Assembly: GCA_016858145.1 (NCBI GenBank)
Contig: JAEHOE010000135.1
Location: 1-64,000, forward strand
DNA from: Edaphochlamys debaryana
Taxonomy: Eukaryota; Chlorophyta; Chlorophyceae; Chlamydomonadales
DNA length: 64,000 nucleotides
Direction: 5' to 3'
Positions 47,052 to 57,687 of the stretch are shown one piece after another. How positions within the stretch are numbered: position 1 is the first letter of the stretch; the number at the start of each line of letters is the position of its first letter. Below the pieces are notes generated by a model. It was not told the DNA's origin. It worked only from the letters and a program-made list of their open reading frames with translations, and ran no database searches. Both the position numbers and the translations under genes were made by a program.

Positions 47052-50000
47052 TCAGTCCGTCCCGCCCCTCCCTCTGCCGCCCTCTGCCCTCAAGACTTAA
47101 GAACCCGGGTTCCTAACCATACATCCATCAATTCGGATTGAAAGATCCTTCCACGGACTCACTGTACGTCCGCGCCTTGATGCACGCCTGGATGGGGAGG
47201 GGGGAGGGGGAGAAAGGGGCACGTGGCAAGATCAGTGACTCTAGTGATGCAGGGATGGGATGGAGGTGTGCCTGCAACGAGGGCCCAGGCCCGAGTAGCC
47301 TACGTGAAAGGCTTGAAGGGGGAACGGGACAGCCAGCCACAACACTACTCCCAGCCCAGCCACTTGCCTCAAAAGAGTCTCCTAGGTCGGGTCGAGGCTG
47401 TGTAATGCCGTTAGGGCCCTGAAATATCTGGTTGTTGATGTAGCATTGGAGCTGATTGTTCGGGTTGCCGTCAGGAATGCCGTTTAGAGTGTGCCTGGTG
47501 GAGGGAACACCGAAACGCACCATATCAGGTATCAGCAGAACCGAGCTTCTTGCTTCGTTCTCGTGGCTTTCTCTTATCTAAGGTCCAACTCCCAAGCAAG
47601 GCAGGGACTCACTGGCACGTGGGGTCCGCATTGCACAATGAAAGGCAGGTGTCTCGGGTAGAAGAAGAGCTGAAACCAGTGTTAGCCCCCTGAATGTCCC
47701 TACGCGCGGGAGGGGGGCAGGGCATGCTTGGTGGGGTTCCGGCGTGAGTGCCCGGCGGATGCGGCCATGGATGTGGTGGGATGGTTATCCTGCCCTGCTC
47801 CCTTAACCTCCAAGTGGGTCACGCACGGTTTCGGACAAGCCACGAGCTGCCCACGGATGAACAAGCCCCCGGGACTGATGAAGCGCCCCGAGACACTCCC
47901 AGGCAGTGCCATCTAGTGACGACGACGCGGGCTGCTCACCAGCCCTTGACGCAGTAGTAGTTGCCGTAGTTCGGGCGGCTGAAGCAGGTGGTGAGGCTTG
48001 GATTCAGGCCGTTGGTGCCGTTGGCCCCCGCAAGACCGTTGCTTCGAAGCGCGCCTATCAAGGGGTAGGGTAGGTGGTGTGCAGGGGCGTCAACGAGGTA
48101 AGAAAGTAGCGCGCGGTGGGCTCCTTGGCAATGGGTACGTAGCGGGGGAGCGCTGGACATGCCCACAAAGCCAACCTGCGTCTCGCCATGACTCACACGT
48201 CATGCCCATGCTGTCGTACACGCTGAACTCGCAGCTGCCCATGCCCCCGCAGAGCTGCTGGCAGTCGTCCACGCTCTCAACCGCCGCCACAGTCTGGACC
48301 GTGTCTCCCTTGAGCTCGGTGCCAGAGAGGCACACGTCCAGGAGGCCTGGCGGGTGGGGGGCGTGAGGGTTGCGGGGCGGGGGATCAGGAGGGTGCGTGG
48401 GATGGCACCATGCAGAATGAAGCAAGTAAGGTGGCATGAAAGAGGGCTCGCGCGTTTTTAGGATAGAGCGCCATAACTGACGGCCCGCCCTCATGAACGC
48501 ATCATGACGCATCATGACAGCAGTAACTGTAGTGCCCTGCTTGTCGGCCAAGCTTGCCCGGCGCAGCCCTGCCTTCCCACAAACACTCACGGTAGTTGTC
48601 GCAGACCGTTTTGCACCAGCCGTCGTACAGGCCCGGGGAGCACGGTGGGCACACCACGTTACTCATGGCCCCCGAGGGCACGGCATCTGTGTCGCAGAAA
48701 CCCCAGGCGCAGTTCGCTCCGTTGAAGGACAGACACTCGACCGAGCCCTGTATCAGCGGGTTGCGGCGAGCGAGCATCTGGTTGCCAGAGGCTGCATCGT
48801 AGAAGCAGTCAAAGCCCAGGTCCCGGTACGTGAGGGAGGCTGCACGGGTACGACAGGGGAGAGATCGACTTAAGGCGGAGGAAATTGCAAGCGGTCTGGA
48901 GAGAGAGTGCCCCAGGGAAAGAGATGGGACAGCAAGCGCCCTCGCCCTCCAACTCCAGGTGAGACCTGCAGCTCTCATCCCCACCGGGTTCTCACGTGTT
49001 TGCTCGCAGACTTGATAGCACCAGCCGTTGTAACTGTAATCCACGGCCGAACACTGCATGGGGCAGACCTGCGGTCTGTTGGGCCCCGTTGGGGGCGCGT
49101 CGAGTTCGGAACACAGGCCCCAGTGGCAGTCCCAGTCATTGTTTGAAAAGCACTCCGGCTGGTTGGTGATTCGGTTAACGCGCGCCGGCAGCGAAGACGC
49201 AAGTATTCCGTCGGGGTAGTACGCGCCCCCAGCGGTGAAGACACAGCGGTAGTTGTAGGCCTCGCGGAGGTTGGCCGCTGCGTGCATGCCGGCATGGGTG
49301 CGGTGTAGCATGCTAGAGGGAAGGAGGAACTCAAGGCCCCAGCTCCAGCCGTCCTGCAAAAACCCATGCACGGACCTACCTGGCAGCGCCGATGGGGGAG
49401 GGCTGGGAGGCGGCGCGGGCCTGGGTGGCAGCGGCGGGGGCGGGACGCTGCTGATCCCCAGGACCACGGGGCACGCATTGTCGAGCGCCGTCGGGTAGCC
49501 GGTGACGTTGTGGGATATGCTGCAGCCCCGCCTGGACGACACCACCGCCCGCTGCCCGCCCTCGCCCAGGCACACCCAGTCCTTGATTCCGTCGGCGTCT
49601 GGGGCAGAGATTGAATCGTGCCAGAGGGGCAGGCAGGAGAGCTTGGATTGCTGGGTCGATGTCGACGGAAAAGGGGGCACAGAACCCCCGCGGCTTGCGA
49701 TGACTCAAGAGTCACGCCCCAAGCGCCAAGCGGCTTCCTGGCTGGCCCATCTTTGCCCGCCCGTCCCAGCCACTCACTGCAGTCAACGCTCAGTATGCGC
49801 CCCTCGCCGCAGAGGGAGCCCGAGGGGAAGGGGCAGGAGCCTGCAGGCGCGTGGACAGCGGATGGAGACCGATGTTAGCGGCACCACTTGGAGCGCGCAG
49901 CACGCTCAGAGCGAGTGAGAACTGAGTGCTGACCCACTCTGAATCGACCCAAGCGCACGTCACCCCTTCGGAAAGTACGCACTAAGCCCTTATACCCCTG

Positions 50001-53000
50001 AATTGCTCACCCTTTGCGGTGAGGGGCGGGCAGTAGGCGTCGGCCCTGCTCAGAGCGCAGCCCAGCCCCGAGCGGACCACCCGCAGGCTGCTGCGGTCGT
50101 CCCTCAGGAGGCAGGCCAGGTCCTTGACGCCGTCAGCGTCTGCGGAAGGAGGGTTCCGGGTCAATTATTGAGAGCTCTGGCCATGGAGGTCAGATGGCAG
50201 ACGCATATCAAAAGGATTGATTTGTTAAGGGGAGAGCAGGTGAGGGGTTGCTCAAGGCCAACTCAACTCAACTCAAGGCCACCGGCATTGGACACCTGAG
50301 AACGAAGTGAGGATGCGCAGCGGAAGCACGCTGCAAGCCCGCGGACGCAGAGGCCCCGCAGTGCCCTCGGCCGGCTCGACTGTGGCACCCACCGCAGTCC
50401 AGCTGCATGACCTCCCCGCCGGAGCACCAGTCGCCCGCTGGCTTGGCGCACATGCTCTTGAACACGGCCGGGCACGCGGACGTTGGGGCGTCGGGGTAGC
50501 CCGTGTCCGAGTCCGCCGTGCTGCACGCCAGGGAGGCGAGCGCCACGCCCCGTGCCCCGGTGGTGTCAAAGAGGACAGAGTCGAGAACACCGTCGCCGTC
50601 TGGAGGGCCGCCGTGTATAGGAGAGGGGGGTGCCTCAGGAGGGGAATGGAGTTGACGCTTTGAGTGAGGGTCAAAGCGTGGGCAAGGCATGTTCAGGCCC
50701 TCTGACCTATCTACAACAGAAACCCAGGTGTCAGGATGACCCACGCACAAACCTTTCTCTATTATCCGCTTGCTCGCCCCTCGCTAGCCTCGCTGGCTTC
50801 CCCCCTCAAGTGGCAGATTCAGACCCCCTGGCGCACGACAGAAACCTAAAACGCGTCAGGTCAACCCAGCCACGGACACACCGCAGTCAACTTGAAGCCG
50901 TGTCTCCCCGGCGACACCCTTGGTCCACTTCCCACATTCCATGGGTGGCGCTGCAGGGATTCCAGGGTGATCAGGGGGTGGAGGACGTGGCGTGTCAGCG
51001 GTGCAAGCCAGCGTTCTCAGTGGATCCCTCGAGCGGGGTGGCGATCCCGTGGCTCCCGCCGTCCTTCACCCCCGGCCGAAGCACGCTCACTGTAAACGCG
51101 GGCTTGAATGCAGGTCTCAAACGTGGGGCCCAGGTCGCTCCGGTACTCTGTGGCTCCGTTGGGGCCCGTGAACATGGCCGCCCTCAGGATGCAGTCCGAA
51201 TTTCCGGCAGCCGTCACAAGGACAAACCTGTTGGAGGAAACGGCAGAAGAGCTGTCAAAAGAGAAGCCCCAAAATACGAAGAGCCCCAGCCAAGAATTTC
51301 TATGGTGTTGTGATGACCCGCCCTACCCCGCCTACCCCGCCCCCACGGCTCACTGGCAGCCGAACGCGTAGGACTCGTCACAGAACCCCAGGCAGGAGCT
51401 CTTGTCCGCCACAGACACGTATGCAAAGTCGCCGCCCTGGATGTTCCTGCCGGCGGCAGTGCAGGGCAGGGACGGAGTCAAAACTGGACCGTATCATACT
51501 GCCGTACGTACCCAGCCGCACACGTCAAACAAGCCTCATCCTCTCTCTAGATACGCCGGCGGAGGCCCCTCACCAGCCCTTGATGCAGTAGTAGTTTCCA
51601 TAGTTGGGTCTGCTGAAGCAGGTCGTGGAGGACGCATCTGCGGTGTTGCCTCCCGTTGCGTTGGCGCTGATGGCATTTCGACGCAGCGAGCCTAGGGCAA
51701 GGGTGGGTGGGGTGCATGGGGTTGGTTGAGCGGACTGGGTTGCTCGAAGAGCACACCAGGGCTGGGGTTAGATGCGGCGTCGAATCCCATGCGGCGGCGG
51801 CGAGACCCTTGCTGCTGCTCATCATCAGCGGATCACACCAAGCTATCTAGCTTTTGGGAGGTACACCCCGCCCAGCAAGAAGCTCACATGTTCCCGAGCT
51901 GCCCTGCTGCTTGAAGACGCTAAACTCGCACGAAGCGTTCTTGTTGCACGCCGCCTGACATGCTGTTACGTTCAAGCTGGTAGCAGCGAAGGTGGGCTGG
52001 ATAGCCTCGCCCCGAATGTCAACACCGGGAAGGCACACGAGGCTGCCGCCACCTGCGGTAGCAGGGCACCAGAGGGTTCGAAGGGGCTTGTTGGGAGACG
52101 ACAAGCGAAGGACATGGGGGCAGCAGGGATGTGACACCGCAAGCTAGCACGCAAGGGGCCTGCTGGCTGCGTGCTCAATCGCATCAATTATCCCACAATA
52201 ATCCCGTCCTGCCCCGACCCAGCAAGCGCGCAGCAGCCCCACGCACCTCCACGCCTCCAGCCGAACCGGGGAGCATAGGCCTCCTGTATGCGCTTGAGGT
52301 CCGTGACGCTCAGCGCCCGGTTGTACACCAGGACCGCACCCAGCATGGTACGGCTCTTTGGCGTAACCGTACACTTGGAGGTCCCCACAGTCAGGCGGTC
52401 AGCACCAATCGAGATGCGGGCCTGATCCTCAAAAGCCTCACGCAGAGCAATTCCGCCGGTGGCGCTACCGTAGTAGTACGCCCCCGAGGTGCCGCCCTTC
52501 CGCCTGACAAAGGCGTGCAGGGTCCACCCCGGCTCCACGGGCACAGGCTTGGTGGTGTGGAAGGCATTGAACCAGGAGTGCGTTCCGGAAATAAAGGCCT
52601 CCCGAGTGCCAAACACCAGACCGCTAGTGCTCTGGTTCTGGCCGGCTCCAGAGCAGCTGAGCTCAGCTACCAGGTAGTTTGCGGTCCAGTCAGTGAGGTC
52701 AGTCTTGAGTGACTGAATCACAACAATGGTAAAGGGCGCTTCAGGATCCGTGTTCCAGTTCCGGAGGTCCTTCGTCATGACCCCGGCAACCGACGTCAGA
52801 TCCAAGATCTGGTTACTGTCGTACGTGGCGTAACCGTTGCCATCCACATCCTCCAACGCTAGAGTGGCGTCTATGGCAGGGCCAAACTGAGGGTAGGGAA
52901 GGAAAAGGAGCACACGGTGAGGTAGCCGTGGTTTGAGGGCCAATCGACTATTGTCGAGCGAGTACCAAGACGTCAAGCTTCAGTTCCCACCATACACCAC

Positions 53001-56000
53001 GTCCCGCCCGCACCAGCATGTCCCTCCAGGCGGTTGCCTGGGTGCTGTCCTGGCGGGACACCAGGACGTTTCTGGCTGAGTCAAAATAGGCGCACTCAGG
53101 GCGCAGGTCGGCCGGGAGAGCCGTGGCGGCGGCGGCTGCGTGTAGGGGTGTCAAGAGGGAGAGGCGCGCGGCAGTGTGAGGAGGGCACGAGAGGTAGGGG
53201 TGCGTGCCGGCGGCCTTTGCAAACGTCTTAGCGGCAAGACGTAGGGACCCTAACCACACGGTAACTGTCCAGAGGGTACGGTAACTGAGTGCACGCACTG
53301 ACCGTTCGTGCCGGAGATGAACGGCGAGGGGGGCGGGGTGGGCGGGGCAGGTGGAGGGGATGGCGGTACGGGTGGGAACGGCACCGGCGGTGAGGGAGGC
53401 GGAGGCGGGCTGGGTGGAGGGCTGGGGGGCGGGCTAGGGGGTGGGCTGGGCGGTGGGCTGGGGGGTGGGCTGGGCGGCGGGCTCGGGGGCGGCGGGGGTG
53501 ACGGCACGTTGCAGCATGCGATTAACAGTCCGTTCAGTGCCGTGTCGTCCCCGCCGCAGCATTCGAAGCGGATCTGTCAGAGGGAGGGGCGAGACAGGCG
53601 CAGCGCAAGGCCAGGCCTTGGTCATATGCACCGTGCTAGCGCGCGCACCCATGTGCGCTCACAGCTGTGTCGTACAGCACACCCCAATGCTTCGAACCCC
53701 GCCCTCTTCCCGCCAAACCTACCTGCATTCCGCAGATGAACTGGCCCCAGTTGCAGAATTTCCATCTCACCCAGCTGCGGGGACGGAATGGAAGCGATAT
53801 GGTGCCGGGTTATTACATGGAAGGCAAGCAGTTATCAGGGCGACAGCATGCAGGCTCGGACCGCACACAGCATGCCGTTAGCAAACACACCGCCCGCACA
53901 GACACCAACTGCCAAGCAGCAAGCTTGCGCCTGTGTCACGTCGCTCGCTTAACATCAGCCGCTTCCCCCATCACGCCCGCCCGCACAGACTCACTCTCCA
54001 TAGTAGCCGTTGTGCGGCGCTAGTATGGTGCCATCACTACAGTACAGCTGCACGCTGTTGCCCGCCGTGTCGTCCCCTCCGCCCTGGTCCCCCTCCAATC
54101 GGAAGTTGGCGCCAATGGCATAGCTGTGCGGGGAGGAGGGGCCAGGGAGGAAGGAGAGGAGGAACGTGGGAACCAGTCAGATAATGGCGGGCGCGAGGAG
54201 GTGGAGTGGGGTACGGCGGAGGGCGGGGGTGTGGGGATGGCGGTTGACATGAGTGAGGGGGAGTGACGTGCGCGCAAGGGGAGCTTCCCATGAGAGGCAG
54301 CAGAGCCACGTCGGCATGGCACCGCAGGGCGCATCAGCTTGGCGGCGCACGGAGTGCATGTTGGGCTTGTTTGGGCCGGCGGGCCCCGTCCAACCAACAG
54401 CGCTGCCCGACCAAACACCTCAAAGCGGAGCACGAGTGAGCTCCGTCCGTCCCACCTGACCGCTGACTGCCTCACACGCGCGCGTGTCCAGCCCCCCAAC
54501 CAATATCCACCCGCGCGTCGTCGCCCACGACTCACGAGCCGTATGGGCAGTACGCCATGCCGCTCCAGTCGCCCCAGATGCCCCCCTCCACCAGAACGGT
54601 TGTGCTGGTTGAGGGGTCGTCCGAGCAGGCCACGTTGATGCCTGCGACCAGGACACCGGGTGCGAGAGGTAGGGTTTCCAGTTTCAGGGAGAGGGTTGCT
54701 TGGGGCGGCGGGGTGGGGGGCGCGCGGGGGGTGGGGGGCGCGCGCCCGATGACCCCAGTGATCCGAGCTGGGAGGGCACGCACAGCGCTCCCCTGGAGGT
54801 GTCCTTACCGTTGAGGGCGGTGTCGTCACCCCTGGAGGCCGCACAGAGGGCAGCCAGGGAGCGAGAGAGAGGGGCATGCACGTTGGGGCGGGGACTCGAG
54901 CCACAAATGCCAACAAGCGGGGGCTTGCCAGCTAGAGAGCGAGGTCAGCTCCGCTCCCCCACATACGGTCAAGTTAAACCCACAGGCTCGCCGCGCGCTC
55001 ACCCGCCCTGCTCCGGCTCAATCCTCAGCTGCAGCCCAGTAATGTACGACGGCTGGCCCGTGATGGCAGACGTGCAGTATTGCCAGCCTTTCCAGTCGCC
55101 CCTGGATGGGCGGGGCGCACAGAAGGTATTGGCAAGCAAGCGCCCGCCTGCGTTCCAGGCAGGTATCGTCCAGCTGGCAGCGCAAGGAGGACCCCAGAAG
55201 CCCGCTCCTGCGCCCTCGGCAGTCCCTGTCTGAGCCAAGCCGGCTCATCATACACGCCCGGCCCACATACGCAGGTAGACAGTTGACCCCAGCGACCCCG
55301 CGCGCGCGCTCTGACGCACCAGAAGCCGTTAGCAACCGTGTAGATGTCCTTGAAGGAGTCGGTGGGAACTGCGCCAGATAGAGGGAGGCGAGGGGGGAGA
55401 AGGTGGGGCGGCACGGACCGACGGCTCAGGGGAGAAGGGGGTAGGAAGGAACGTGTGGATACGAAATGGACTTCAGGAGGAGTTACGTGTAACTCAGCCC
55501 TGTCACACACCCGCACCGGGCTCCTTGATGGCTCCCTCCATCCCATCCCCGCCCTTCAAATCTGCCGAACCCCCTAGGCAAGAACACCTCTGGCCAGAAT
55601 ACGACCCTGTGACCTCCTCACCGCCCATTCTCTGCCTTCTGCCGGGGGGGTGTCCGGCGGACCCGGACGGCGGCACACTGCGGTGCGTGGCCCTTCCCCC
55701 GTTGCCCCTGCCGCCCTGCAAGCCAGCCCTCCGCTGCCCGCCCCCGTGCGGACCCTTCGACTCGAGTGACCGTGCTGACCCCTTCGCGTGACACAAAGTG
55801 ACCCCCTGCGCATATCGCATCGTCTACTTCGCTCTCGGCCACCGCTGCCGTCGCAAGCCGACGCTGCTGACACGAGGCGGTTATGGCGCACACGCGAACG
55901 GGGACGGACCGACTTTTACTCGCCATCGCAGCTGCCGATGCGCCCTTTGTAACCACGCCCACGTCAATGGGGCGCCAGCGCGCAGGGCGCAGCAGTTCGC

Positions 56001-56146
56001 TCGCAGGTCCGTCACTTGCTCATGGCTGGCGCAGGCCTCCGCTTCTGTGTATGATCCCTAGAATAATGACTCTCATACTCACCGTAAGCATCGGTGGTCG
56101 TCCAGAGCCAGAGCAGGAGCACGTTGAGAAGAAGGATGTTCCGCAT
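47052..56146 (-). CDS. Secreted VMO-I / SPPP / LamG / PAN matrix protein
   Basis: Twenty-seven exons on the complement: 56083-56146, 55320-55368, 55003-55101, 54809-54831, 54536-54641, 53995-54123, 53723-53774, 53303-53573, 53014-53135, 52247-52886, 51888-52052, 51574-51691, 51354-51446, 51091-51227, 50882-50950, 50393-50599, 50011-50139, 49778-49840, 49380-49598, 48996-49277, 48591-48839, 48197-48346, 47940-48054, 47613-47699, 47368-47494, 47163-47187, 47052-47095. All phases fit: 1277 residues. A signal peptide (MRNILLLNVLLLWLW) leads. Residues about 22-195 show the VMO-I pattern: GDW/GEW turns, three GDDTA-type loops, paired Cys. A Ser-Pro-Pro-Pro spacer (about 196-250) follows, then a LamG-like domain (306-518). 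The rest is Cys-rich: PAN-like module (519-689), three DC[DN]xDGxxD cassettes (690-918), a pair of ECF/ECL Cys domains (919-1095), and a second PAN-like module (1096-1255). Likely a cell-wall or matrix adhesin. The exon 25 donor is GC. Confidence 0.85.
51574..52720. other. Probable gene-conversion tract, left partner
   Basis: From exon 12 through two introns to the middle of exon 10, this copy is almost identical to 62226-63365, introns included. Introns elsewhere in the two genes are clearly diverged. Identity falls off inside exon 10 at about 52720-52740. Confidence 0.7.
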
Positions 56147-57687
56147 CCCGAGCCTCCTCGGCTTCGCGCTCCTTTCGCTTGTAGCACTATCGAAGGAGTC
56201 CAGCATTCTTAGCTGCTACCAACAAGAGGCAGGCGTGCGTTCAAAACTCTGCGCTCCGCAAAGGCGCGGGCGTCGCGGCAGCTGCTGTACACATGTTGGA
56301 GAGCGCTCGAGAATAAAAGCTGTCAGGAATGCAGTGCACACACTATCGGGTGCCGGTTTTGCCAGCGGGTTGGAGCACTGGCCGACGCGTACGAGCTCGC
56401 AGTCGTTGGCGAGCCGGCTGGTCGCGTCAAGTCGCCCGTGCCAACCGGCAGGATGGATGTGGGTCCAACCGCAAGGAGGACAAGCGGGCGTAAGAGAGAC
56501 GGCGCGCCGTGACGGTGCAGGTGACACGCCCCTTCGACCTGTCTCCTACCTCTCGCTCGCTCCATCTATCCCCCGCCGCGGTGGCCGCCACGCTCGACAC
56601 CACACCACACATACAAGCCCAGCGTGGCGTTACTCCTAGCCTGTCCTAAGCGACCAACAGGCCCCCTAGCCGAGCGGGGCCGGTGCTGTGGTTGCTAAAC
56701 GCCACTTCACGGCTCTAACCCAGTCGCACATTGCATCGCGCCTTATCCCGCCCCCTTCTACTCCTTCCTCCACACACCCCAAGCGTCTCCGCCCCCTCCT
56801 GTTCCCCCCCTCACCTCGTCACCTCACCTCCCCACACTCCCTCGTGCTGCAAGGACTACACTGCATTAACAATATCCATAAATAAAATTACCCCCATCGG
56901 ACTTGCAATGACATCCCCAACAACAGAGGCCTGTGGAAAGGCCACATCAACATACCATTCAATTGACTTCCACATGCCCGCCACCAGCTGCAGCCGGCAG
57001 CAGATAGGGGGTGCATGACATGCGCGCCGGCCAATGACAACAACAGCGGCGAACCGAAGAGCCTGCCGAGCATGCAAGCAACCCCCCCGCGCTTCATACG
57101 ATACGAGGACGGAGCCGTCAACTGTGATACGAAATGAATCTCACTGCCCCGATCCTACCTCGTCCTGCACCAGGGACGAAGCCAGAGATAGATACTAAAC
57201 TGTACGGCATGTAAACCCAGGCCTAGTCCTACCTTTCCGAGGGCATGAACTTCAATACACTGGCATGGGCACGCCACTCAGGGGTTGCCCAGCTTCGGGG
57301 CTTGTTCTCCTAGGATGGCACCTCACAGACTACGATGCGGGACTGCCTTACCACACATTGTACGTAAACCTGCTGTCACTTGCTGATCTCCGCCGCCTGG
57401 GGCTGGCGTGCCTGTGGTCTTCCAGGTGAGTGCCTTCCCACCGCTTGGCGTGCGACCGGGACGTTCGGTTGGGGTCATCACGGAGTGGGCTCGACTGTGG
57501 TGGTGTGAAGGGCATCAGGGCGGTGAGCGGCTGGGAGAGCGCTAAGGAGGCATGTGAGGATACGCTGTGGACAATGTATGGAGCCTCTGTACGCCCAGCC
57601 ACTTGTCAGAATGGCGGAGAATGAACGCTGTACAATTTGGGAACCCCTGTAACCCATGGGCGTGCTCGATCGCCCAACACTGCCGAG
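56147..57687. other. Intergenic between tandem paralogs, no gene supported
   Basis: It contains the promoter of the gene starting at 56146 and the 3' flank of the paralog ending at 57688. No clear TATA box in the correct orientation and no coding series were seen. The AT-richer part near 56860-56960 holds nothing recognisable. Confidence 0.5.

Noticed and set aside
47128..47187. Stop codon at 47128 as the end of the secreted-protein gene
   Set aside because: The frame passes a perfect GTGAGT donor after CIKARTY. Splicing to 47095 gives the tail RAEGGRGRGGTD, which the paralog also keeps (57688-57731).
56306..56320. AATAAAAG as a TATA box for the gene starting at 56146
   Set aside because: The TATA-like orientation is on the plus strand, away from the gene, and it lies about 165 bp from the ATG; too weak to call.
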